Origin: Cystobasidium ongulense | Lineage: Eukaryota > Basidiomycota > Cystobasidiomycetes > Cystobasidiales > Cystobasidiaceae | Assembly: GCA_022835595.1 (NCBI GenBank) | Contig: BQUP01000004.1 | Coordinates: 372,001-436,000 of the forward strand | Reading direction: 5' to 3' | DNA: 64,000 nucleotides | Shown here: one piece after another, positions 1 to 9,361 of the stretch | Layout of the letters: each line of letters opens with the position of its first letter | Position numbering within the stretch: position 1 is the stretch's first letter | Translations under genes and position numbers: made by a program | The notes under the pieces: generated by a model | The model's database searches: none | What the model saw: the letters and a program-made list of their open reading frames with translations, nothing else | What the model was told of the DNA's origin: nothing

Positions 1-1
1 C

Positions 2-673
2 TTTGCCAAGCAAGAAACCTCTTCGTATGCACCGAGCATACAAGCCAATGCTATGGATAGGGTACCAACCCACGGAGAGAGCCAAAGCGAGAAGGAAGAG
101 GAAGTACTATCTTTTGTACCGAGGCGCAGGGGTTCAAATCGATCAAACTCGCCTGCTCTGTCACCTGGTCTTCGAGCACAATGGCAACAACAGCAGCAAG
201 AGGAGACTGGACAGTCCTCATCTTCTGCGCAACTATCTTCGGCTTCGACTGGTTCTGACGGAACAACATCGGCTACTACTCCTCCTACGTCGAATGCATC
301 TTCTGCCTTTTCGAAGGAAAGACGGGCTAGAAGACCTTCTCCTGGAGAGGGTGTCTCTACCAAGGGGGGACCAATTCGTAGAGTACTACAAGAAGAAGCA
401 GATACAACCGGACAATCATTAGTAGCTAAGAAGAGAGCTTCAAGTTTCAGTGAAGAAACTTCATCCTATACAATCGACGGTAGCACCGCTACGATACCGG
501 CTAGAAGATCTTCGGATGTCACAGAGAATAAAGTCGCGGCTGCTGCTTTTGTACAAGCTCAGGATATACTCAAGAGAAGAAGAGAGGATGCCGTTGTCGG
601 ATTGGGATCCGCTGTTCTTTCTAGTGACAGCGATACTGATCAGGGTGGGGATGGCGCTAGACCACGATCTTGA
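2..673 (+). CDS. C-terminal part of an unknown Ser-rich protein (5' end outside window)
   Basis: The frame is open from the first bases of the window and ends at a TGA at 671-673, so this is the 3' part of a gene that starts further left. The visible 223 residues are low in complexity: Ser/Thr-rich runs, a short poly-Gln stretch near residue 60, several Arg-rich patches (RRRG, RRARRP, KRRRED) and an acidic SSDSDTD motif close to the end. This is typical of a disordered regulatory tail of a nuclear or signalling protein. No domain is recognisable and I assign no function. The composition and long uninterrupted frame support coding; the internal Met at 53 is unlikely to be the true start because the frame continues upstream. 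Confidence 0.6.
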   Translation, partial: FAKQETSSYAPSIQANAMDRVPTHGESQSEKEEEVLSFVPRRRGSNRSNSPALSPGLRAQWQQQQQEETGQSSSSAQLSSASTGSDGTTSATTPPTSNASSAFSKERRARRPSPGEGVSTKGGPIRRVLQEEADTTGQSLVAKKRASSFSEETSSYTIDGSTATIPARRSSDVTENKVAAAAFVQAQDILKRRREDAVVGLGSAVLSSDSDTDQGGDGARPRS

Positions 674-1066
674 GAGGCTGTCTATCCTTCCACTACACCT
701 TGTGAACCTGTTATTTGCAGCTTTGCAGCTTGTTGACGACAGCTCGGGACAGAAGAGAGGAAGAGACAGAAAGTGATCACCATGTTTAGTCCGCAGCAAA
801 TGGACCGGTAGCTTGTGAAGGTCCATGTTTATCGACAAGCAATTTGTTACCGCTTCCATCGCAATATCAAGTACTTTTAAGCTATCTACTTGATCAGATA
901 AGTCAAATTACATTCATTCATTCATCCACTGTATACCTCATCTATGTATTACTCGCATCAATCCCAGGCGCTCCTCGCAAGCGGGGCTCCGACAGCACCC
1001 ATATCCTTGTATCATAGACCTGTTTCAATCGACCATTGTTCGCCTTGTACAAGTATTGGAACGATC
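674..1066. other. Convergent 3' intergenic region
   Basis: This stretch lies between the 3' ends of the Ser-rich gene (+) and the YciI-like gene (-). Only short, unconvincing frames are present; it probably holds the two 3' untranslated regions and terminators. A short CATTCATTCATTCAT run near 912-926 is the only simple repeat seen. Confidence 0.5.
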
Positions 1067-1644
1067 TTAATGAGAAGCACGGCCAACACTGAAGATTTCT
1101 GCTTTGGACATATCCCACGCTCCGCCCTTGGTGTAGATATCGTCCTCGAGCATCTGGCGAGCTTGCTCGATGTTATCGGCTCTATAGAGCATGAAGCTTC
1201 CCGCCATTTTCGCTGATCCGTCTTCTTTGGCTTTATCGTCTGAGAAGATTGCTCCCCCTTCGACTGCAATTGTAGTCGACTTGTCAGTTTCGCTGCTGGA
1301 GAGCTGGCTCGGCCGCACTTGTCCGCAGAAGAAGCCAGAACTCACTTATGATGCCCTTTGCAAAGGATTCGGCGGCGTTGGCGAGATGCTGTGGTCGGAC
1401 ATCCATGCTGGAGGGTGGTGTGAATGCTGTCTCAACTCTACAGCTCGACGCTCTCCATTGCACACCATCATGCTGCTCACCGCTTGGAATCCGCGAGGTC
1501 GGGAATGACCGCGAGGTAGGTGTACTTGGGCACATCGCTGGGAACAGAGGAAGACATGGCGCGAAGGGTTGGTCGGAGCAGCAGTCGGGATCTCGTGCTG
1601 GTGCGTGCAAGTGTAGAGAGTGCTGCTGTTGCTGCTGAGCGCAT
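1067..1644 (-). CDS. YciI-like (YCII-related domain) protein, probably mitochondrial
   Basis: Three exons on the minus strand join in one frame: 1644-1481, 1407-1346 and 1263-1067, giving 140 residues with introns of 73 and 82 nt (GTGAGC/CAG and GTGAGT/CAG). The protein has the small ferredoxin-like YciI fold pattern: a first strand (YLAVIPDL), a helix with RPQHLANA, a GGAIFSDD turn, then a strand-helix ending in GGAWDMSKAEIF. YciI proteins are small, mostly uncharacterised enzymes or dimerisation modules. The chosen Met at 1644 starts a basic, Ser/Arg-rich, acid-free leader of about 29 residues, which looks like a mitochondrial presequence; a second Met follows it and could start a cytosolic form. 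Met at 1758 in the same frame is further upstream and its leader is less targeting-like. Confidence 0.75.
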
Positions 1645-2132
1645 GGAAGACAGGCGGGCAAAGGCAGAGAAAGCCCCATTGCCGTCCAGAAGCTGGGCAT
1701 CAGTTGATTGCCGAAATACGGTGGGACACGATGGCACAGCGGCACCGAAGGCCAGCACGACGATGCAGCATCAAGAACGGCCTTCCTACGCGAAAACACG
1801 ACCTGCATGGTTGTATCGTGCGCTGACATGCTCGCGCAGCCGGCCCTGCAGACATCTCGTCACCTTGAAAGCCAGCGGCGCAAGATCGCATTCCACAGCC
1901 AAGCGCGTTGAGCACGAAAAAGCAGGCAGCCGAAAGCAAGATGGTGAAGCCTCTTCACTCTCGATGTCAGCTCTCGACTCTCGCTTTGCTTCTGTACATC
2001 TCTGCCCGTCTTCTTGCTGTTGGCCCGCTCACCAGCTTGCGACACCTTCTTTAGCTAAACTAGCCACCAAGGCGGCGCACGTGCTCGTCGTGAACCCAGA
2101 AGAATAGAGGAAGCTGCAAGATCACCACGCAG
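1645..2132. promoter_or_regulatory. Divergent upstream region (YciI-like / glycosyltransferase)
   Basis: These 488 bases separate two genes that point away from each other, so they should hold both promoters. Several short frames cross the region on both strands, but none has recognisable protein content. I saw no clear TATA box. Confidence 0.4.
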
Positions 2133-4013
2133 ATGCTGCCGTCCGCAGCCATAGTCGCAGCCGCTACCTCGTTAGGAGCATGCATATTGCTATGGGTCTC
2201 CTACCCAGCCAGTCCCGCATCGACCTACAATAGCTTCGCCACGACATTTTTCGACGTGGCTTCAAACTCCCTCTCGTGGCCTTCAAGCTCTTCACAATCC
2301 CTAGACGACTTTCAAATATCAAGCTATAATCAAAGCTTTCCAGACTTTCTATCGAAATATCCAGCGAACGATCTAATATGGTTGACACTGGCCGACCAGT
2401 TCTTCAGTGAGACGTGTACTACCCACTTGCAGCATTTCGTGAAATCATTACCGCCATACGTATCTCCACTGCAAGATAAAAATGGTCACGAGAAATTGCC
2501 AAGAAATCATAGGCTCGTTACGCTTTGTATTGACCCGGGGTGTATGCAGACCTGCGCACAGAGAAACTGGACGTGTTATGGAGAATACGAACTTTCAAGA
2601 CCAGCAATAATCTTTCCTTCAACTTGGCCAAAGTTGGCTGGCGAGTGATAAGCTATATTAAATCCTGTAAGACGCGCTCTAACCTTCCGTATCTTCAAAC
2701 AGGCTTGATTGACATCCTGGAGACTGGAAGAGACGCCATCTTTGTTGATTCGGATGTATTCTTCAGAAGGTACGTACGCTTCTCGTCAGCCGAGCAGGTG
2801 GCTATTGCAGCAGGTAGCTTTATTAACCGCTCCTGTTATCCTTCACAGTGATCCGTTCGAACATATGGCTCCCCTAGGAGAGTATGATTGGCAAATACAA
2901 GATGAAGCAATTGAGGGCAACGTGAATACCGGTTTCTTCCACATTATGCCGACGGAAAGTACTATATCGCATTGGAAAGGTGTTTTAGCGATGGATATGA
3001 AACAAGCCTCAAGAGATCAACACAACACGAATACACTACTAGGGACGGAGAAGATTAGACCGATTTCTGAACAGATGGAGGGTCCCGCGTTCTTGTCGCA
3101 GTTCGAGTCCCAGAATGGAATCTCAATGAATGTTATACCAACAGAAGTAATTGCCTTGATATTCCACGCTTACCTACCTCAAGCTTGCTGAAGCTCCGTG
3201 TCCCCTTTTAGACTGTCTATTCGTATCACCTGGCATTCTCTTGGCCTCGGCTACATTCTTCCGACGCTTCAGCCTGGCATGGAACCTGTCTAGATAATCC
3301 GTGAGCGGCTCACCGGATGAAATCCAGTATAGTCACTTACCAAAGAAACCATGTGATATACAGGCCATTGAAGTATTTGCTGCCCAGAGAGAAAGGGTTT
3401 TGGCAAGACATCGATAGCTATTATTCTGCACCTCCCCCACTTCTGCTTTTGCCGGCATTGTCTGGAACGCAGGAAGAGCTACTAATCCAAATGAAGCAGT
3501 TCGCAACTCTAGCTGTGCAGAGTAAGTTCCATGACGAAGCTCAAGAAGAACATTTGAAGCTCGTACTCATAAGCTTATCTGCTCTTTGCTCGATTTTCAG
3601 GTAATCGCTCTATGGTACCACCCTCACTCGTTACGATCAAATTTTCCGATGGAAAAACAATCATACGAGACTTCTTCTCGGTCTTCCCAGTGGATCATCT
3701 AGTGTTTGACAAGGCGTTGCCTTTACTGGAATCTCAATATGTTCAGCATGCTCTACCGTACCACGCCGGCAATGCTGAAGTAACGTCTTCTCTGCTGGCG
3801 GAGAACAACCTCAACATGGCAGCTTACGGTGCTCTTGAGCAAGTTACAAACGCGTTACAGCAAGACGAATGGAAGAACCGTCTAAGCATTACACTTGCAA
3901 AATGGCAAAGCAGCCGTTTAGTAGGCGTCACCTTGGACACTCTCAATGATGTGCGCACCTGTGCCAAGCTGGAGAAGGAGCCTGGCTGTGCGCAAATATG
4001 TAGATCAGGCTGA
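2133..4013 (+). CDS. Type II membrane glycosyltransferase, nucleotide-diphospho-sugar transferase type
   Basis: Six exons join in frame: 2133-2640, 2703-2769, 2849-3146, 3212-3300, 3364-3521 and 3601-4013, giving 510 residues. Residues about 5-22 form a signal anchor (AAATSLGACILLW), as in Golgi glycosyltransferases. The centre carries WPKLAG, LIDILETGRD and a DxD motif in FVDSDVFFRSDPFEHM (about residues 175-197), which coordinates the nucleotide-sugar metal ion. This matches the fungal family related to Pfam Nucleotid_trans (PF03407); donor and acceptor sugars cannot be told. The first intron needs a GC donor (2641 GCGAGT) to restore the conserved WPKLAG-LIDILE junction; all others are GT-AG. 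The C-terminal 150 residues are less conserved and unassigned. Confidence 0.75.
2641..2702 (+). other. Probable GC-AG intron in the glycosyltransferase gene
   Basis: No GT donor near 2641 keeps the frame. Splitting after 2640 at GCGAGTGATAAG with acceptor CAAACAG at 2702 joins G|GC, gives WPKLAG followed by LIDILETGRD, and yields a 62-nt intron. GC-AG is the commonest non-GT intron class. Confidence 0.6.
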
Positions 4014-4140
4014 CACATTAGTTGAGAGCTGTACAGTATACAAAGGCTTATCTATGTATCTTTTCATATATCGGTACAGAAAATTAAGTTGTGAATTTAC
4101 GTGCAGGCATCGACTTGTGATCATCTCACAGACATATTCG

Positions 4141-6057
4141 TTACGTGCCTAGTGTGGCGGGCCTCGTAGTATAATTGTCCCCAAATGGCGAAGGTGTTGT
4201 GCCGTGTTGCTCAGCCTGCTGCTTGCCATCTTGCTCCATCTGGCGCTTTTGTTGCTCCTGAGCAAGACGTGCTGTACGTTTCTGTATTTCCCGTGCACGT
4301 CTATCATTTGCTTCTTTTATAGTTTCGAAGTCAGGTAGTTTTCCCAAGACTGGTGTTTCCAATTCACGATATCTCTGCTGAAGTCGCTCCATCTTCAGGC
4401 CGTCTGCGGCCATTGTCAATCCTGGTTCTGTCGTTTCAAAGGGATTTCTACGTATAGCGCCATGACCTATTGTTTGTGGTGGACCATGGTGAAGCGAGGG
4501 CGCGCATGAATCAGTTCATAACTCACTGCACGTAGCATATCGAAAGTAAAAGACTCACTGAACCACCAGGGAAATCTGAGATCCTCGCTAATAAGAAGTA
4601 AACATTGAACAAGAATAAGCCCTCCGAATACGCAGACCACATAGAGTTGTGTGAATGCAGTTCCAAGCTCGGCTTGTAAGTTCTCGTTGTAAGCAGGTAT
4701 AGCCTTAACGGCTTTCTGGAAGGTGTTTCGCAGTAGGAAAGTTGAGAGGATAGACAATGTTAATGCAAATGTGATGACCACGGCCGATACAGCAAGTGCC
4801 TTCTGATGTCGGGCATCCATCGTCCGGTTTCCTTTTGAGGAAGAGCTGAAAATTCGAAACCTAAAGAAGACTCTTATTAGAAATTTTTGAGATATGCTTG
4901 TGCTACCCGAGTCTCACGGAGGTATGAGGCAGAGTCCAAAGCTGGACAAGAGAAACACCAAAGGGCGTCAATGTGACGGCCAATCAGGAGGGTTTGGTGA
5001 GAAGGGGTCTTACACGATGACAGCGAAGAGGTGCAATATGGCCTGTAGAAATTATCCAAACTGAGACAAGGCAAGTAAGATGTAATCTGAGAAAAAATGT
5101 CCTACAGAGAGCAGCACGAACACGCCTCCAGGACCTGGCGACGAGGGAAGCTTGGACACGACAGTCGCGTCGAGATTAGCCTGCTCGAAGACAGCTTTGT
5201 AGTCTGGCGTACTGAGGAGACAGTTTCCCGTTCTGTCAGTCTCGTCGACACGAGTACTCCAGGTCACCAAGGCTTACAAAGCTGCACTGCTGCACGCAAC
5301 AGTGCCTTCACTGCCGATGCATACATTCAATACCGGATCTCGACAGAGTCTTAAGAGTCCTACTCACACTCTGATAATGCAGACACCAAGCAGGCCAATT
5401 ACTACATCGATGTAGGCTTTGGGATCCGCAACTCTCTGATTCATTTGGGGAGGTTCACGATCCGGTTTCTCCTCCTTCTTAGGACTGAGAGTCGGCTTTG
5501 GCTTTGCTGTCGTCTTCGTCTTCGTTTTCGTTTTCGAGGTCGTTTTGGGCTTTCTCTCGCTGTTTCCACCGCAGGCATTGTCGTCGCAAGCATTGCGTAC
5601 CTGTAGAAAGTGAACCAGGGCAGTCGGCGATGGGCTGGCTTGAAGGTCCTGGTATGGCAGGAAAACAGTATGAGATGTCTTTGGAACCTGATCCAGGGGA
5701 TGCACAAACGATGTCCAGTCAGACTCGAGAGTGTGAAATGGTACGGGCGACGGCCATATTGCCTTGTCGATCTCGGCTTCAGAAAGGGGCGGTGGTCTCT
5801 CGGACCTCTTGGCTAATGTGGCCTCTATCCTAGCGCCAATCTGCATCAAAACGCCCACCCTTGCAAATTGTGGTACAGGGTGCAACAAAGTGACCATGAG
5901 GGTGACACTATTTGCGAAAGCCATGGCAAGAACTATGATTATAGTCACCTGAGAGACCGAACACATCAGCTGTCTGCTCAATAGCCGACGGGACTCTCAA
6001 GTATTGACGCACCTTACGGGGCTTTGGCATACGCCGGTGGATGATATCGTCAGACAT
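4141..6057 (-). CDS. Tetraspan membrane protein, Sur7/PalI-like family, copy A
   Basis: Seven exons join in frame: 6057-6013, 5948-5368, 5256-5106, 5042-5014, 4941-4918, 4860-4559 and 4466-4141, giving 485 residues. A short basic N-terminus (RRMPKPRK) precedes TM1, which runs into the motif HPVPQF. A long outer loop follows, with a Lys/Thr-rich tract (KTKTKTKTT). It ends at GLLGVCI, reminiscent of the G-L-x-x-C claudin/Sur7 signature. TM2 is split over a 29-nt and a 24-nt exon. TM3 is ALAVSAVVITFALTLSILST, then IPAYNENLQAELG, and TM4 (FGGLILVQCLLLI). The tail begins with RRNPFETT and is coiled-coil-like and Gln/Lys-rich. Sur7/PalI proteins act in plasma-membrane domains or help the PalH pH sensor. 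Paralogy to copies B and C is certain; the family name is an inference from topology. Confidence 0.8.
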
Positions 6058-6417
6058 GATTGTCTAGGTGATTGAAAAAAGAGGGTGATGAAGGGAAAAG
6101 AACGTGGGTGCCGCTACCTCGGCAGAAGGTTGAAGCTGTATTGTATAGTTGTGGAGTCCAGGAGACAAGGGACTACTAACGTGCAGCAAGGCAGTCAAAG
6201 TCGATGGAAATCCCGAAAAAGGAGGATGAAGTGTATTCGTGTAGGACGTGATCACTGGTGGTCAGGTCGAACCCATTGACTGTAAGGCGTGTGACAGCAG
6301 TGACGAATGACCATCCTGACTGTAAGATTGTCTTGCCGATGTTGGTGAAGATGTAAGCAATAGTATGTCGAACGAATTGCGCGCTTTTGGTAATGTCCGA
6401 AGTTCTGTACCGGCCGC
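6058..6417. promoter_or_regulatory. Upstream region of copy A / 3' region of copy B
   Basis: These 360 bases lie between two tandem genes on the minus strand. No gene seen. A GGGTTCGACC box occurs on the minus strand near 6260-6270 but has no paired T-arm, so it is not a tRNA. Confidence 0.4.
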
Positions 6418-8621
6418 CTACCATCCTTTGGCAGGGAATTCAGGACTTCCAGGGCGAATGTGAACCGACATTGGAGGTGCAATTGAACTAGAGGCTCTTC
6501 TGGGCATAAAAGGCTGAGTTGTTGACCCTACTTTAGATCGACCATCCGACAAGATATTTGGTCTGGGCAGATATGGAATACTTTGCTCGCTTCGAGTGGC
6601 GGTGCGACCTCGTCTTGAGCGAGCTGGCATGAACACGGTTCCACCGGGAGGAGCGAGTTCAGTGGGTACCATACCGGTTGGGGCATACCTACTCATGCCA
6701 TCTTGATCGTATACACTCTCAGGGGGGTAGCTATTTGCAACTAAACTGGCCAGTGCATCTGCGCGAGCTTGGGCCTCAGCTTCAGCTTGCAGGCGAAGTT
6801 GACGATGTGCTGTGAAATCTATCCCCTTGATAGTGGTTTGAAATGGGTTCCTCCGACGCACATTGAACACTGCAAAAGCGTGGTCAGTTTATGATCAGAG
6901 CTCCGCATGCTGACAAACTCAAAGACGGGTAAAGGAGAGAGGGGGACCTACACAACCACCAAGGTTTTCTTAAATCCTCACTAACCAAGACTATACACTG
7001 TAAGAGTATCAATCCACCAAGTATAGAACAAGCATAAAGTTGAGCAAAAGCACCTCCCATGTTAGCTGTCAAATTATCGTCATTTGCAGGTATAGATTTA
7101 ACTATCTTGAGGAAAATACCTCTTAAAGAGAATGTCGGAATGAGTACTAGAAAAAGCGCTATTGTGCAAATGACAGTGTTTATAGATAGTGAAGTTTGAT
7201 GCAGGATATCCATGCTCTTTGAGTGTCCAAATCTTGTATAAATGCTGAATCTGCGATGTAATAATAGCTATTTAGATTCTGTGTCATACCTTTGCTCGCA
7301 GATTGCTTTGTACGAGTACAGGCTGAATCGCACTTACGTTGGTGCAAGAGTAATGGAAAAACTGACAATGGTAGTGTTATAATTAGCCTCGAAACAATGA
7401 CCTGAAGTTTGCTTTCACTTACATCGCTGTGCATACAATGTATGTTAAAGCCTAACAATGCGCAAGAATGCAAAATCAGCGCTCCTTAAGAGGTAGTATC
7501 GCGCAAAGTGAACCGGAGACATACCGCCAGTAATAGAGCTATGGGGTGACCGTTCAGAGTATGCGGAAGTCGAGTCTTGATATCTTCATTTAGGCCAGCT
7601 TGCTGATACACACTAAGAAAGTTATTCGTACTAGTTGTTTGTTTCACCATGAAATGGAACGTATCAGTCTCAGAAATAGGGTAGATTTTAAGTACGATTG
7701 GGTCTATACAACTCACAACGAAGCTGTGCTGCATGCTATTGTACCATTTCTTGACATTCGCAAAAAAGGAGGAAACACGGTCAGGTTCTGGTTCTAGACT
7801 ACGAGGGCTCACTGTGAATTGTAAGTTTACCCTCGCTGTATACATACTCCACGCGGACCGATCCATATTTCAGCCCAGCCGTTTGCTCTTGCTTTTGATA
7901 TGACCTTCACTCTATTATCACTCTTGTCTTTAGATGTGGACAAAGAAGTTGACGTCGAGACCACTTGCATCGTCTTCGCTGCGCTCGTCTGGGTCGCTTC
8001 TGGAGGGCTGGTGAGAGTGGGCGATGTCTCCAGAAAGTATAAATCGTCGGGTTCGCTCGTTCTGGTATCTGTATCATATTGTGTATCTCTCTGTTCCGCC
8101 GTGCTTGACGGCTCGGGCTTGTGAGATTCCTCAAAATACCATCCTTCGTCTTTGGTATTCTCATCCTCATGGCCTGGTCTGCGCTTGTGCATTGCGAGAG
8201 AAGGGACTGATGCAGCACCCGAGGTTCGGGTGTTGCTAAGCATGGAAATTCCCCTTTTATCCAAAGCTAATTGCAAAGTGACATCAACATCATTCTCCTG
8301 GAACGCCTCGTATTGCTCAAACAGTCCTCGTTTGCCTAATGTTGCATTCCCTCTTGCTGATATAGTCATCAACATTCCTGAACTTGAGAATTGTGGGACT
8401 GGTCGGACTAGCGTAACGACAAGGAGAACTGAGTTTGTGAACGCCATACTTAGAATAATACTGAGGGTGATCTGCAGAAGGATCAGGAATTGCAGGCCCA
8501 TCAATTTAGAGAGAGAAATGGGTCTAGCAGCGCCCTTGACACTTCTACTTGGGGTACATTGGGATCAGGAACTCACCTTTCGAGGCCGTGGCATACGCCT
8601 ATTGACTGATTCTGCGCTCAT
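6418..8621 (-). CDS. Tetraspan membrane protein, Sur7/PalI-like family, copy B
   Basis: Seven exons join in frame: 8621-8577, 8471-7831, 7798-7525, 7451-7423, 7361-7338, 7250-6952 and 6869-6418, giving 587 residues. The N-terminus SAESVNRRMPRPRK and first exon (45 nt) match copy A exactly in length, as do the 29-nt and 24-nt exons that encode TM2. TM1 leads to RPVPQF; the outer loop is Ser/Thr/Asp-rich and unlike that of A; GPRGVCI closes it. TM3, IPANDDNLTANMG, TM4 (LGGLILLQCIVLV) and the SEDLRKPWWL/RRNPFQTT start of the tail align closely with A. The cytoplasmic tail of about 150 residues differs: Ala/Arg-rich helix, then a Pro/Ser-rich end. An extra 40 residues in exon 3 are kept because no in-frame intron removes them cleanly. 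Gene A follows 360 bp downstream in the same direction, implying a tandem duplication. Confidence 0.8.
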
Positions 8622-9361
8622 ATCTGTAAAGGATGTGATGTAGGGAAAGTGTGCCAATAGGTGCAGGTCCTGCTTTGTCGCAGAGAATGTGGTTTAATGG
8701 TTGTGGGAAAGCAGAGTGTCACGTAGCTGATAGTTAGCATAAGCTCAGGGATACTATTCATAATCCATACGCTGATCTGACGCTCTTCAATCAAATCTCG
8801 TTAGCCATGGCTTGCTGATTAGCAGAGTTTTCTGGTCTTCAGTTCTTGGGCGGCTGTGCTGGCATGGCCATGGTCGTTCAGCAGGCATGTTGGACGTAGC
8901 AGGAAGACGATAACACCAGGCCAATCGTCCAGCGAGCACATCTGCGAGGCTGATTACACAAAGGCAAGTCAGTAGACTGCGAGCGAGCTATGGGGTGTGC
9001 TCGGCAGTCCAGATCCGCGACGCACCTCTCCGAGTCGCGTAAATTGGAGCCTGAGTGAGCCACCGACTGCAGGCTTCTTGACGGACAGCGCACGCAGCGA
9101 GTGACACGCCATGCAGAGAGTGTGGCAGTGGATTGCAGTATGCTGTATTCCTGTGCAATTGCATGGCGTGGGATGAAGGCGGCCGCGTGAATGGCCTCCG
9201 AGAGACATATGATTCAATCGCGAATTTGAGGTGACCAGAAGAAGAAAGACAAAGTTGGGGCAATGGAAGGCATTGAGCATGAATGGATGGCGATGGATGG
9301 GCGCGTAGGTCTTTCTTGGACCAACTGCTACTCTGCGCCTACCCACCTGCATGGCTGCACT
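8622..9361. promoter_or_regulatory. Divergent upstream region (copy B / MscS channel)
   Basis: About 740 bases separate copy B (-) from the channel gene (+). Frames are short and unconvincing. An upstream in-frame ATG at 9263 would add 33 residues to the channel but has no support. Confidence 0.4.

Noticed and set aside
3147-3327. Very short introns of 37 and 40 nt in the glycosyltransferase gene
   Set aside because: An alternative pair of 65 and 63 nt (3147-3211 and 3301-3363) keeps the frame, has better acceptors, and fits the size range elsewhere in the window.
6250-6285. GGGTTCGACC, a B-box-like sequence on the minus strand
   Set aside because: The flanking bases cannot form a T-arm stem and no A-box lies at the right distance.
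9263-9361. Upstream ATG extending the MscS channel by 33 residues
   Set aside because: The added residues are Trp/Met/Cys-rich and unlike the rest of the disordered N-terminus; the Met at 9362 is followed at once by the typical acidic start.
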